From assembly GCA_043228905.1 (NCBI GenBank), contig JBHGNT010000013.1, forward strand, positions 16,616,001 through 16,680,000: a stretch of 64,000 nucleotides of DNA. Direction: 5' to 3'. The DNA comes from Azolla caroliniana. Lineage: Eukaryota; Polypodiophyta. Shown piece by piece: positions 15,918 through 28,927 of the stretch (positions are counted from its first letter, which is position 1; each line of letters starts with the position of its first letter). The notes under the pieces are model-generated. The model was not told the DNA's origin. It did not search any database and worked only from the letters and a program-made list of their open reading frames with translations. Position numbers and translations under genes: made by a program.

Positions 15918-18460
15918 TGTCCCTTTCTGGTTCAAAGAGCATGATGATGACATCGATCATTTGTAGAGACTCATCAATGGGCGGCTTAGATTAATTTCAG
16001 CAGCAAAGTGAATGCATTCATTTGTCAATCTTTTACATTCTCAACCGCTCTTGATTATCCCGGTTTGCATCTCATTGAAAATCCTCTTTCCATCCCTTTA
16101 TTCGTTGATTCCCAAAGCTTTTGACATGTTTCTCATACTAGAAATCTTAGCTTACAATTTCGTGGAAAGAACTAATGATGCTGTCACATAAAATAATAAG
16201 ATTGTTTATTTTGCTCACACGATATTCAAAGTTTTACCTTTTTTCCACCTGCAAGGATTCCTCAAAATGATACATTATGTGAAGCAATCTTGTCCACCCT
16301 ACTTTTTAAACCTTCAATCCTTGTAAATTGTAATACCACATCACCTTTGCTCTAGCCTCTAGACATGGTTGTCTTCTTTTTCAACAAAGTAATTATTGGA
16401 TATCAATATTTAATCTTTGACTTGGTGCTAATCGTTTGCCTCCTAAGCATTGTTGCAGATATTCCTATGCTTATGGGTGATGGTATCAGTAAATGCTTGC
16501 CAATCGTGGTTTCACAACTCTATATTTAATGACAAATGAGAAAAATGGTAGTCTAAAATTTCTCTTGCAATGAAAGTAAATTTTCATGTTCTATGGCCAA
16601 AGTGATCAAGAGTGTGAATGTTTGGATGACATGTTGGCCTAAGTCCTCTCATATCTTTCAAATTAACTTAACTTTGTTTAGAGGCTAGATCAATTATTTT
16701 GAGATTTACTTAATGTCTTAGGGACACTTGTTATTTGTCAATTGTTGAATTGTGATTCCTTTTGAAATCAATACAATGTACACACCTTACTTCCATGATG
16801 TTGAATGATAATGTTTTACTGAGTATCATTTAAAACTGAATACAAAATGAGAATCATGTTTGTCAGCATTTCATCAGCAAGAACATGCTACCACTTTTAG
16901 TGCTTAGGTTATGAAAAATGAATTTTCTCATGAGGACATACATGTTTTCTACGTTGATATTGTTTTATGAGTTCTCATCATTTTCACTCTTGATATAATA
17001 TATTGCTAAGAGTAAAAGAATAGAGAAATATGTCCCATTATCTTGGATAATGATGAAACCAATAATAATGAGTTTGTAGTTTGAACCCATGCTCTCAAGA
17101 TTAACGTTCTTCTTCACCTTTTAACATGATGCCATTATTAAAATAATCCACTCTTTATTATCTTGTCAAATTGTTGTCACGGACCACGGTTTTTCATGTT
17201 TTGTCCTTCATAATTGATATATTATTATCAAAATTTGCATATGTTCAAGTAATTCTTAGAACATAAAATATCTTTCGTGTACTTTCTATTTGTAACCACA
17301 TAATTATATATTCAAGCTATTATTACTTCCTAGTTGCTTACAATTGTATTCTATTACCCTCTCTTGTCACCTTGGAAGAATTTAAACATGTTTCACACAA
17401 GACAATGTTAACAAACAACAAACACTATGAACATAAAAATAAGGCACGTCAAATCACTATGTGAAAAAAAGGCATGTTACATGTTAGTGGAAGACAACTA
17501 ATTTGTGATTCCTTGATGTACATTTGTGAAAGTGCACAAATAGTTCAACAACAAACAAAAGCAAATGAAGAGCATGGGATTGTAAACCATGCTTAAAAAG
17601 TGTGAAGAAATGTGTCACAATAAATGGATTGGAATTAATGACAATACCAAATTGACAAAGCTTATGTATGGGAATTTCATTAAAAGTTGATGATTGATGA
17701 TAATGTCGTTAGTACCATGGTGATAAGGAAATGATAAAGTTATGAGGAGTATATGAAGAAATAATGGAGCCAAACACCTTCAAATTTTAAGTGACATGCC
17801 TAACACCTTGAAGATAAACCAATGCCTAACATCCAAGTCCCTATACTAGAGTGCTACAAAAAAAACAATGGTTTTCTAGGGGCTTACCCTAGCCAAAAAA
17901 TTGAGTTGAATGAGAACTTATAAAAAAGGCAACTGATAATACATTGTAAGAGAGGAAAAGAGAGAACACACAAATGTGGTGGCAAGTACCTTTCTAGAGG
18001 GTCTCAAGGAATCACATGTATAGTTTGCACAAGGCACTAGAAGGTACCTAGATGTTTGTGTTAGTCTCTCTCATTTATAGTGAGAAAAAGAGAGCAAACA
18101 CAAATGTGATGGCAATGTGCCTTTCTAGAGAGTATCTTTGATCTCTCTTTTTTATTGGTTGGGCATTGGGGCAACACCATGGGAGATCAACACACCGTTA
18201 TGCGTAAACATCGTGATTATGTACTTGGACACCATAGGTGGTCTAGAGACTATTGTTTTGTGTAAGCATCATGATTTCGGTCTCAAACAAATAAAATGCA
18301 AGCGCTAACGAGATCATTTCCCAGTTTGCAAGGTTGCATGCAAGCCCGTTGTGTGTGCCTCGCAAGTAAGCGAGGTTATTAATGGGCACGTGGAAAAACC
18401 GGCGACGGAGACAACAATGTATTTATTATAGCTCAAGTTGAGTAGGTAGGGGGCATACTT
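15918..18460. other. AT-rich intergenic region
   Basis: I see no gene. The first few hundred bases should be PEX6 3' UTR. The rest is AT-rich with scattered short repeats, including two copies about 130 bases apart of a block resembling AACACAAATGTGRTGGCAA followed by CCTTTCTAGAG (17951-17998 and 18083-18131). Confidence 0.55.
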
Positions 18461-18467
18461 TAGAGAT

Positions 18468-18620
18468 GAGCATCCAGAATCCCATCCATCAAGACCAGCC
18501 ATCGCAACGCTCACCACATTTGCGATTAAAAAAGGAATCCCATCCACATGATGTTGGTCCATCAAGGCCAATCATCGCAACGCCCATCAGGTTTGCAAAA
18601 TACAAAGAATCCCATCCATG
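18468..18620. repeat. Degenerate ~60-70 bp tandem repeat
   Basis: GAATCCCATCCA recurs at about 18477, 18536 and 18607, each followed by related CATCAAG and CATCGCAACGC text: about two and a half diverged copies. Confidence 0.65.
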
Positions 18621-18743
18621 TGGGTCTTGGATGGCTCTTGTTGTACATTAAGTTCCATGAGAGGGGGGGTATCGCAGCAAGTGAAAGTGCCGCTGTCATC
18701 AATCTGTCAATGGGCATGTCATGTTAGATGCAGCTGTTATTGA

Positions 18744-18925
18744 GTGAGAGAGAGAGAGAGAGAGAGGGTCCCACAAGTGGAACCATTGCCCCGTTGCCTT
18801 CAATCCATGAACCCGTGGGGTCGTGTTCTCGTGATCCCGCCATCAATCCATGGGACCTGTGGGGTCAGTGTTCTCGTGAGATCCTGACCCATCAATGTGT
18901 GAACCCGCAGGGTTCGGGCAAGAGG
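18744..18925. repeat. (GA)n run and ~50-bp GC-rich repeats
   Basis: A GA microsatellite (18744-18766) is followed by about two and a half copies of a unit containing ATCAATCCATG, GTGGGGTC and GTTCTCGTGA. It lies 400-600 bases before the SCAB start, so it may be promoter DNA, but nothing specific is recognised. Confidence 0.6.
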
Positions 18926-19049
18926 CGGATCCTGCCGGCCCACCGGCCGGCCCACGGCTGCATATTCTTCTTGGGCGTATTATAAAATCATATCAATAAA
19001 TAGAATATCTAATCAAATAACTATTTGTCTTTTTGATTGTCCGAAGAAG

Positions 19050-19135
19050 CTCCATAGCCATAGCCATAGCCATAGCCATAGCTACTACAGTCTACAGCTA
19101 TAGCTCCCCCCCCCCCCCCCCCCCTCTCTCTCTCT
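19050..19135 (+). promoter_or_regulatory. CATAGC repeats, C-tract and CT run in the SCAB leader
   Basis: Five CATAGC units (19052-19081), then about 19 cytosines (19106-19124) and a CT run. They lie 200-280 bases before the chosen SCAB start, probably in the core promoter or 5' UTR, where Y-patches and CT repeats are common in plants. Confidence 0.5.
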
Positions 19136-19335
19136 GCACTCGCACACACAGAGAAGAAGATTCTTTCTTCTGCATCTTTCGGCCCTCAGATTCCACTGTA
19201 AAGCTTCTCCGACATCGCGACCTCATCCATCCATCCATCTATGCTTCCTCCTCCTCCCCCTCCTCCTCCTTAATCCTGCAGGAAATTCTCACTGCACTCA
19301 TTCCCCCTCCCATTTTGTTTTTTGCCTCCGAGGCT

Positions 19336-22300
19336 ATGCACCCCTCTGACCATAGCCAAATCATCGCTGCAGACGTCTCCCTGTCAGCGCTCCCGCATGC
19401 CTTCTTCCTTCCCTTCCATGGATCCTCCTCCCACCTCTCTCCGTCTAATGCTCATGTAAGTGGTGCCGCACCTGGTCTGCGTGCAGACAGTATGGACGAA
19501 GATGAAGAGATTGTAGCTTCCTCTTCTTCTTCCCCAATCGCACCTACGGTTAGAGAGATCGTGACCAGAGAATCATCTCAGATTGTTGAGCTCCAGAGAC
19601 GTTTCTCTGTCCGTGATCTCGCGAGCAGGTTTGAGAAAGGTCAGGCTGCAGCTCAGGCAGCCGTGGAAAAGCTCTCCTCAGATGTAAGCTACTTCATTCA
19701 CAGTCATGGTCTTCCCTCTCGTAAATTGTTACCACTTTCTGCTAACCCTTTTTTCCGGTTCTAAAATTGTTTCTAGTTTCTGAATAACCACATGTTCGCT
19801 CCCTCCCTTTCAGGTTAGGCTGAGGGAAGCAGCTTCTCTTGATCAGCACGCCCTCCTACAAAAGCTTCGTGAAGTTCTAGAATCTCTCCAAGGTCGAGTA
19901 GCAGGAAGCAACAAAGATGATGCAGAAGAAGCCTTGACCTCTGTAAGCCACTCTGTACATTTGCAAAACTGAAGTTCTTTCTTTCCAGTTCCAAATCCTT
20001 ATTTGTAAGTTCTGTGTATTTTTGCACAACAGGTGGATGCTTTATCGTCGCAATTGATTCAAAGAGAGTCTGAGCTCGCGCAGGAGAAGTTGGAAGTAAG
20101 AAAGTTGGCGGCACTTTTCAAACAAGTAGGTGCAAATATATGACTTTTGCTCCAGGAACACAACCCCTTGTTTATTGTCCTTTTCTTAATGCCGTCTTTT
20201 AATGATAATGGTTCATTTACATGCACGTCTACAAGGGATATAGTCCTCATAAAATCATAAGGCATCCAACTACATGGCCTTCGAATCTATAGGATGTTTT
20301 ATTTCTGTGCACAAATTTCCCCGCAGTATTATCATGCTTCTTTATAGATGATCTTCCTGTTGTGTCGTGTAGTTTTATGTCACTAAAAAGAAATTCTTGT
20401 GCGATTTAATCATGCTTTTTCAACCTTCTTAGACTATGAAATGTTTTATATAAGAAGCTAGTTTTGAGTGGAGGCCGTGTTTGGATAATTTGAATGACCT
20501 GAATTTCGTCCAGGCTTCTGATGATGCCAAGAGGATGGTGGAAGAGGCAAGAACCATTGCTCATACTGAGATTGAGGCTGCTAGAGCTGCTGCAAGGAGG
20601 ATGGAAGAGGCACTTGAAGAGAGAGAGAAGTTCCATGGAGTGTTATCCCAACAGGTGTGATCAATGACCCTAAAAGACCATGCTTTTGATCCAAAGATTA
20701 ACTAAGAGTATATTTTGTAGTAATTTTTTCCAAAAATAATCAGTTTCTTAGTAAAGTAAAGAGCATCAATAACTTTATTTTTTACAGGAATTAGATGATA
20801 TGAGAAGGGAGGTGCAAGAAGCAAGAAGAATAAAGATGCTCCACGAGTCAAGTAAGGTGAAGGCCTCTTATCTGGGCTGTATTTGAAATATAAGCAACAT
20901 TATAATGTTATCCCTTGTTTATAGGTCAAAATATGGCTATTGTTGACGTGTAACCCTTTAATTAATGTACTGATTTAACTTTAATCATGTGTTCCTCCAA
21001 GGAAATCTGTATCATAGAATTTCCACTAGATGTTGAACTTGTGCAATGAATAACTTTAGTGGATGATGTTCTTATTCATCTCTTAATATTGTCAAGCTAT
21101 TTTTAATTTTGATATTCTAGGTTAGCAATTTGCAGAGTGAATACCCAATTGTTATCAAACCTGTAAATAAGTTTCTGTAACGAATGCAGTATTTTACGGA
21201 TAATGCTATTTTGATCAGTTACTAAATGTGAGTAGTTTTACAGGCAATGGACATGGAGCATGAATTGGAGGGTTTAAGACAAGAGCTTATAGAGAAAACA
21301 GCTGAGATCATGAAGTTGCGAAAAGAAGTGAGTGCTTATTTTTTATCTGTGTTTTACCTTAAAGTCATTGTTTGTAGCACTATAATATCATGACAGCTAA
21401 CACGAAGTCTATAGAGAGATGAATTCGTATTACAATCATATTCTTTCTTTAAGACATAGCCTAGGATGAGCATCATAGTATTGTGTAAATGTGGCTTATT
21501 TGTAAACTAGGATGAGTTTTTTTATTTCTCTTGTAGTGTAAGAAAACAATTCTATCCCCTGCTAACTATTCGTATAATGTACTCTTTGGTACAACATGGC
21601 TTCACAATTCAGTACTTGTGCTAGATTTTCGCGTAGTGTATGAGTTGTTCGATTTCCACATATCGATATCCTGCATCACATGATGTGTCTTGGTTCTTGG
21701 AAGAGATCATAAGTTTCAAATTTTGTCTTTTTGTAGTTGCAAGCACTGCGATCACCAGATGGGGAAAGGAATATTCTGTTTCAACTTGAAGGCACTGAAA
21801 CACTAGGTTCTTGCTTGCAAGTAGCTGCCTTGGATGGTTGTAGTGTGGATCTTTTGAAATGCAGTTTCCAATGGCATCGCATTTCTAGAGATTGCAAAAG
21901 AATGGAACTTATTTCTGGTAAGATCTTTTACTTCCAATCTCGTCCACTCTATTATTGTCCACTTTGGTTAGGTTTAGATGGGGATATTCCAAGCTATATT
22001 TGAGTCGGATTAGTGCATTTATGTGTATGCCATGTGACTCGAACCATTGTTGGGTTTCATCATACCAACAATGAATATCTCCAATGTTAAGCAAGTTGTT
22101 TTGATGACATAAGCAAGTTGGATACTAATCGCTAATTAGAATATGCCTCAATGATTATTGGAGCTGCTCTCATCTTTGCCCGGATTATATCATGGGGCAC
22201 TGATGCTTTGCACCTTATCATGTGAGCAATCATTGAGACTAAAGGTCTCTCTAAATCTTTCAAGTTATTTGCCTTGTTAAGACTCAGTCCGAGGTTTCTA

Positions 22301-25300
22301 CTTCATACAAAAGAGTTGGTGTGACAAGTGTATCGATTAGCCTCAATTTAGTTTGTGGCTCTTGAAATTGCAAGTGTGCACATTGTCTCTCAAGAGCACA
22401 AATTGCTGCATATCCACAAGAAAGTCGAGCACAGGTAGCCTCCAGTAAGGGGAACCGAGGCTCTTTGAATGTTACTCCTAGGTATGTGTAGGATTGTATT
22501 TGGGCCACATTTTCCTTTCCAATATGAGATTTGGTTTCTAGTCTTGTTATCATGCTTGTCTGGTGTTGAGCACCATTTTGCTAGTTTTATGTATGTTTAC
22601 CGATAAACCTTTGTCCGTACAAAATACTTGGAAAGCATTTAGCGATTTAGGGTTCGTCCAGATTGTTAGAGATCAACACAAATTTGTAAACATATAGCAA
22701 TATGTAAGACTATACGTGTGAGGCATGCTCCCAAACCATTGAATCTCTTTATGTAATATGACACCTCATCTATGTAGAAATTGGAGAAATAGACAGAGAG
22801 AGATTATATTATCATCATTGAAGGTCAAATATGGTCTATGAGACCTATAATATTACATTTTCACGTACTACATGTGAAAGTGAGTCATTGCTCTCGATGT
22901 GCAAGAACTTTACTAATGAACGTTGCAATCGAGAGTGCACATTGTGATTATGAAAGAAGTTTGTGCAAGGATTGTGTTTGGTTGAAAATGTGTAGGAAAC
23001 ATAGTCGAATGTGATCAAAGGCAGAGCGTGGTACCAAAGTGTGATACTTAGATTCTTGAACTTGGTGCAAGCAGAGTGTGATATTTGACTATGATCACTT
23101 GTGCTCCCACGTCTTGTCTCACATCGTAGTGTGTGTGAGCGAAGTCACATGGAAGGAATAGTTCTATGGCTAACAGTTGGATGGGCTCAATGTGTGTGGT
23201 TTCCTTGTTCGGCAAAGAATATGGTTTTGTAGCTAGGTGCAACATATGTAGTATAATTTGTGAAGCTTGAGCTTCAACATTATCCCATGGCATGATACAT
23301 TGGCGTTGCTAAAAGGTCTCTTTTCAGAGAAATCTAGATGCATCATGGAGCAAGCCATTTTCCGTATCTTGCATTGAACTAGAACTCAAAATTTTGCTTT
23401 CATGTGTCTTTTGGATCTTTTTGCTTGTTTCCCATGTAATTCTAGAGAGTCAATGCGAGGGACTTTTTTGAAGCTTAATCATGTGTTTAATAACCCTTTC
23501 CATCGCCATGATCTTAATTCAAAGTGATCCCATCTCAAGTAGGAGGGTGTATGGCATTTGTTTCTTGACTTAGAGAAATTTTGTAAGGAAATTCTTTCGT
23601 ACATTTTGAAATTGTTTCTAAGTGGACTTAAGGATGCAATTGCTCCATACTTCCACACTATAGAGAAGAACCAATGTCACAAAAGGTGTTTCTTGATAAC
23701 CCAAAAGTTAATGCTCAATTATTACAGATGTTCTCAAATTAACAATAAGCTCTCTTTCTTGCCTCTAACAATGAGTAGCACACTCCTTCCATTTATGATT
23801 TAAAGGAACCTCAAGGGCAAAGTTTTTGAAGCGTTCCACAATTTCAGGTGGCGCATTATTGTACATAATGCAGGGTATAACTTTTTTTGGGCTCTAATCA
23901 AGCATAATCTTTGTTTTAGAGCTATTCACACTTTGACTTCATATGCATGCAAAATTCTTCCAATGCCATCATAAGCTTTTGTGTATCTCATGAAGTATTT
24001 GCAAAAAGCACTACATCATCCGCATACAACAAAAGCATGATGACTACATTCCTAATGACAACTTCTTCAATGCCTTCTTCCTTTACAAACCTGGCAACCA
24101 TTTGTTTTAATTCATCAATGCATAGACTAAATAGAGTAGGTGAGAGTGGGGATTCTTGCTTAATTCCAATAGTGCTATTGGAAAAATCTAAAATTCCATT
24201 GCCTATACACACATAACATATAACCTTCTCGTAGATTCACGAAATTGCAAATATATATTCATTGGGCACCTCGAGTTCTTCCATTTGCCTCCAAAAATGC
24301 TCACTAGGAACCATAACAAAAGCTTTCTTGAAGTCCATGAAGCAGCAATATAAACCTTTGCCCCTCTAAGTGACTTTCGTCCATTAATATGCAAAGGCTA
24401 ACAAGGTGATCGAAAGCCAACTCATTCATAAGCTCTTTTACCATTTTTTTCAACCCATGCACTCACCTTTGATTCCATTATACATCCAAATAGTTTTGCC
24501 ATTAGCAAGCTGACTATGATGATTCGAGAATTCTTTATAACGTTTTCACCTTTATACAAAAGTTTGATCCAATTTCTAGTCCATTTGTAGAGCACGCATT
24601 GTATTATTAAACATATCATTTAACCATGTGAGTGCTTCTTTGTTTGTCCATTTGAGCATTTTAGCCTTTATACATTGAGGATCTCTTTCTTTTCAAGAGG
24701 CCAATTTCTTAAGCCGTACATCTTCAATCATAAAGAAAGGAGACATATGTGAAAGAGAACCATGTCACATCATCTTTCTGACAATTGATACCTCATACAA
24801 ATTCTTACAATGCATAGACAAGTCCATAAGAGTTAAATCAACACATGCATGTGCTTTTTCTTGTGTTTATAGAAATTGTTGAATAACTTGCCATATTCTT
24901 CTCTTTCTTTAGATAAGTCTTTTGTACTCATACAAATCCTTTTGAATATTTTCCTTACCCTTTACTACAACAAAACCCAGAAGGCATTTTCAAGCGTCAT
25001 GACATTCCTTATCAAACCATTTTTTCTTTGAACTACATTTCTTGATGCATTTCCAAGGGGGTGCTTTTTGAAAAAGCATTTGTTTGTGCATGAGAAAAAC
25101 TCGTTCGCATGCCCATACAAGAAGTTTGGAACTTGATGCACAACGATCTTTCATGCCACATATCTCAAGGATGCAAGAGGGTATACAAATGTATAGTGGC
25201 TCTTCTATTGATGAAAAAGATCTGGGTCAATTTGGGAAGTTACTCTTACGAATGTGCAATAGTATTTTGAATTGCATACACAAGTTCTCACTTGGTACAT

Positions 25301-26693
25301 GGGCACTGAAATCCCATTATAGTACTTCATGTATTGATCGCAAATGAATGAATAGGTTTGATTGTGAAAAGCTGATTGAAGATAATAATCTGCATTTGAG
25401 CATAGAGGGGGAGAGAGAGAGAGAGAGAGAGAGAACTAACAGGTGCAGTAAAGTCTCAGTATGCTCCTGAACCCTTTGATGTTGGAAGATGCTTGAGAGT
25501 GGATATTACTCTACCAAATGGAGAGAAATGTATGGCTTCGTCTTCTGGAGTTATTGATCCAGGTATCATTTTTCACGTCTCACGGGATTGGACTTGTGTT
25601 TTGAATTTCCCATTCCCAATATTATTTAAAATTTTTCATTTATGATTTATTTGTTATTACAGCTCCTGGTTTGGGAAATTATGTTGAGGCGCTTGTTCAA
25701 AAAGGAGGTGCTGAATTTCAGGTATTTGTCTAAAATATTATTATTTCTGTAGTATTATTGTTTTAAGATCCACACTGTTTTACAGAGCAACCTGCACACT
25801 TTTCTTGTGAAATTAGAATGATTTCATTTTGCATGGCATCACACAGCATTGGCTGAGTTAATGTAGCTGTGGTACCATCAGAATTAGGCCACTTGGTAAA
25901 ATCTAACCGCCTTTCTATATGCGCCAAAGTCTTTGTTCAGGGCCCTGGTCCCGCAGTGCCCTAACCCACTTCAATGCCCTCTCTCCCTACCAAATCAAAA
26001 TGCCATCAAAAGTACTGATTAGTTGTGGCATGTGGTAACTTTTACATGAAAGGAAGTGGTACCTTTATCACTTGATGTTATTGAAATTAGTTTGTGCATT
26101 GGAAATTAATACTGTGTTTCCTCCTTCTATAGGTCATAATTATTCAGCAAAATGGGCAAGTTGTTGCAAAGCAGAGTGTACATGGGTTTAATATTGGTCG
26201 TGTACGCATTAAGCTAAGAAAAGGACGAAGCACCAAGGCAAAGGAGCCTTATTCGTCCTCTATGCAGGTTAATCTTTATGGCCATTATTGTTTTCTTCAT
26301 GTTCCAATGTGGAAAAAATAAATTTGGTGTATGAAAGCATTTACAACCAAGATTTTTTGTTTGTTTGAATGATTTCTTGAGTGTTTTGCTACATAAAATG
26401 CAGCTCTGTGGAGCGAGAGGGAGTGGAATATCTGCTGCTCAAGGCATCTTTTGGCAGGCTAAGAAGGGTTTGACGTTTTTGCTGGCTTTTGAATCAGCTC
26501 GTGAACGGAATGCCGCAGTGATGCTTGCACGGAGATTCTCATTTGATTGTAATGTATGATACTGTTGTCCAAACCCATTGCTTGTGTCTTTCATTATGAA
26601 ATACCTCATTCATTTGCTCTGCTAATGAAATAGCATTTCTGTATGCAGATAATGCTAGCTGGTCCTGATGATCGGGCACCACTTGGAACATGA
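19336..26693 (+). CDS. SCAB1: Stomatal closure-related actin-binding protein (SCAB family)
   Basis: Twelve exons: 19336-19683, 19814-19942, 20033-20125, 20514-20654, 20788-20856, 21244-21327, 21737-21917, 25443-25562, 25663-25721, 26133-26267, 26404-26553, 26649-26693, giving 517 residues; Arabidopsis SCAB1 is 496. SCAB proteins bind, bundle and stabilise F-actin and affect stomatal movement (family knowledge). Signature phrases include SVRDLASRFEKG, GRVAGSNKDD, EARRIKMLHESSK, YAPEPFDVGR, GLGNYVEALVQK and QAKKGLTFLLAFES. Order: short actin-binding N-terminus, coiled coils (about 75-295), then the fused Ig-PH region (about 300-517). The start follows the family-like IIAADVSLSALPHAFF; the upstream in-frame ATG at 19033 would add C-tract-encoded residues and is rejected. 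Intron 7 is 3.5 kb and filled with antisense LINE sequence. Confidence 0.92.
21946..22640 (-). mobile_element. LINE fragment, family A, antisense in SCAB intron 7
   Basis: Reading on the minus strand gives SYTYLGVTF, ALERQCAHLQFQEP, DTLVTPTLLY and, further on, CWYDETQQWFESHG. All recur in the plus-strand LINE at 39.3-40.1 kb. It covers only the region after the reverse transcriptase core, lacks both ends, and carries stops. The match starts about 28 bases from the exon 7 donor. Confidence 0.85.
22870..24700 (-). mobile_element. LINE fragment, family B, antisense in SCAB intron 7
   Basis: Minus-strand frames give reverse-transcriptase pieces in order: GCIMESKVSAWVEKNGKRA (about 24.5 kb), a decayed middle, PLSPTLFSLCIDEL and LLLYADDVVLFANT (24.0-24.2 kb, catalytic YADD kept), then a C-terminal part with VKKQMPYTLLLEMGSL and IMAMERV (23.4-23.7 kb) and VAPSYKT (about 23.2 kb). 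Many stops and frameshifts mark it as dead. It differs in sequence from family A. Confidence 0.85.
25405..25440 (+). repeat. (GA)n run at the SCAB intron 7 acceptor
   Basis: A GA microsatellite ends seven bases before the acceptor AACTAACAG, so the usual pyrimidine tract is replaced by purines. CTAAC just before the AG could still act as a branch site. Confidence 0.8.
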
Positions 26694-28927
26694 CCAGAGG
26701 CACACATGTCCAGCCTTCTGTAGACATGATCATTTTTGCCTTTCTAGGGATGTAGTACATGATGGAACGGTAGTAGGAATGTTAATATCGGTGTAGTAGG
26801 AACAATGTGTTGTCACTTACTTTGCTGCAGGCTGGAATGTTGTATTGCAACAGGATAAATGGCATATCTTCAATTTGTGAGCTTCCTTCATCGAATGCAA
26901 AGCAGGAAAGATTTCATTGAATACACTAATTTTCATTTATTGGTAACTTTGAGCCTGCTGGTGGTGATTACACTATTAAGTAATCATGGGATGTGAACAC
27001 GCTAAAATTAGCCACAATATTCACCTTCCATATAAACTGAATATTGCCCTACGACACATTTAATAGAGCCATATAGTGGTTGCGATTCACAATGTAGACT
27101 TGTGTAGAAAGCATCAACTTAACGTAATCAAAATGAATGAGAATCTTTATTTGTTCAGGGGCAGCCGGCAGGCGTATCTTGTAATATATGATTTAAATGC
27201 ATGTGCATGAAACTATAATATTATGATAGATTCTCTACTTTGACCTAACATCCTCCTGATTAATTGGGATTGACTACTCTTTATTATTGTTGCCGTCCCA
27301 GCTGTAAATATTTTGTGAATACTCACTTTGAAATAGCTCTTTTCTCTGTTTGGATAGACCATCCGATGTTTTATGTCTTCCCTTTGTAAGTTCAGTAAAA
27401 TGTTGCTACAGAAATTGTTCAATTGTGTTTGCACACAATTACCTGACATGTTGGAAGTGTATAGATGGCACATCTAATTAGCATAAGATTCATCTTTCTA
27501 AAATGGTTTGTTCATGGTTGCTTAGCTGTATGATGAAATGCAAATTCCAGTGTTTTGGTGGAGTCTTTAATTAATGATGAAGGATGGAATATTTCAATAT
27601 CTTCTCCTCTGTAATAGAAAAACCTTAAATATCAAGAGCATTGGTACACTGGGCATGTTGACAACTGTTTCCAGCTTTCTTGTACTGGTACCAGTAGAGT
27701 GCTTCCCTTTCCATTACATGTATAGTATCTCCCATGCGATGATTAAGTCAACTCTCTTTTGTACAATCCAGTCTTTCAGTTGCCCAGGCCCCCAAACTAT
27801 AGTTCCATAGGTCACATTTGGTGCTGCACATTATCTAAATATTCCCCCGCTTCATCCTTCAGTGTCTACTAAACTCTTTTTGTTGAAGGGTTTAGGGTTT
27901 ATTAAGTTTTTTTGGTCTTATTAACAAAGGAAATTTTGGGATGTTAATTAGAAATGCAGGATTTTTGCCAGAAGGCAATACAATGATAATTCCTTTACTA
28001 TTGGTAAAAGGATACCATATAAATACACATGATTCTTCTACCTACCCACAGCAAGTGAACTAAGTATTAGTGAGAAATGCAGGATGCAGAAGGCAATACA
28101 ATGATAATTCCTTTTTTGTTGGTAAACGGATACCATATAAACACACACATCGTTCTTCTAGCTACCCACAGCAAGTGAACTAAGTATTAGTGAGAAATGA
28201 GGATGTAAACCAGAAGGCAATACAATAATAGTTCCTTTTCTGTTGCTAAATGGATATGATATAAAACACACATGGTGCTTCTACCTACCCACAGAAGGTG
28301 AACTTAGTATTAACCACCTCCTTTGTATGCCATTCTATCAGAAGAATACGCCCTTGTAAAATCAAAAAGAGTATAACTGAGGCCAGAATCAGCAAGATTG
28401 TATGTCCATGCCAAGAAGTGAAGAAACTTACATGAGGGTGGCATATCTACAGATCATTTGAGGTATGTGATCAATATCTCAATGCCCAAACTGGAGACGA
28501 GGTCTATAATGCAAATACAAGAGCGAACTAAACCTCAAGTGATCATTAGGAAGATAATCTGTGGTATAATTTGTGCATAAAGAGTGGGAGAGAGCATAAT
28601 ACGATAATTAATTCATTAAACAAAACATCCTTTGCTTGGCTGACTGGTGGCTAGCTAGCAATTATAATTTATAACCTTTAAATTCAAATTATGCATTACA
28701 CTCGACATGCAATCAGAGTTACTAAGGCAATCTTACAACTCATTGATATTAACAATGGATCATATAATTTATCCGAGGGTCCGCTTTCCTTCAAGGTTTG
28801 TTTCAAATGGAAACACAAGATATGATCTAAAACAATCTCCTAAGCTTTGTATCCAAGAAAACATGCTTCCTTACAACAATAAGATTTCTAGAATACACAA
28901 TATGAGAAAGCCAGTTTCACAAGGACA
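26694..28927. other. Spacer between convergent SCAB and ARL8 genes
   Basis: Holds the 3' UTRs of two convergent genes and about 1 kb of AT-rich DNA. The only structured element is a three-copy 120-bp repeat. No gene seen. Confidence 0.6.
27951..28312. repeat. Three tandem copies of a ~120-bp unit
   Basis: Units start at about 27951, 28074 and 28194. Each contains GAAATG, CAGAAGGCAATACAAT, GGATAC or GGATAT and CTACCCACAG, ending near GTGAACTAAGTATTA. Divergence increases toward the third copy. Confidence 0.9.

Noticed and set aside
19033-19335. In-frame upstream ATG that would add 101 residues to SCAB
   Set aside because: The added residues come from CATAGC, C-tract and CT repeats, and the family N-terminus aligns with the ATG at 19336.
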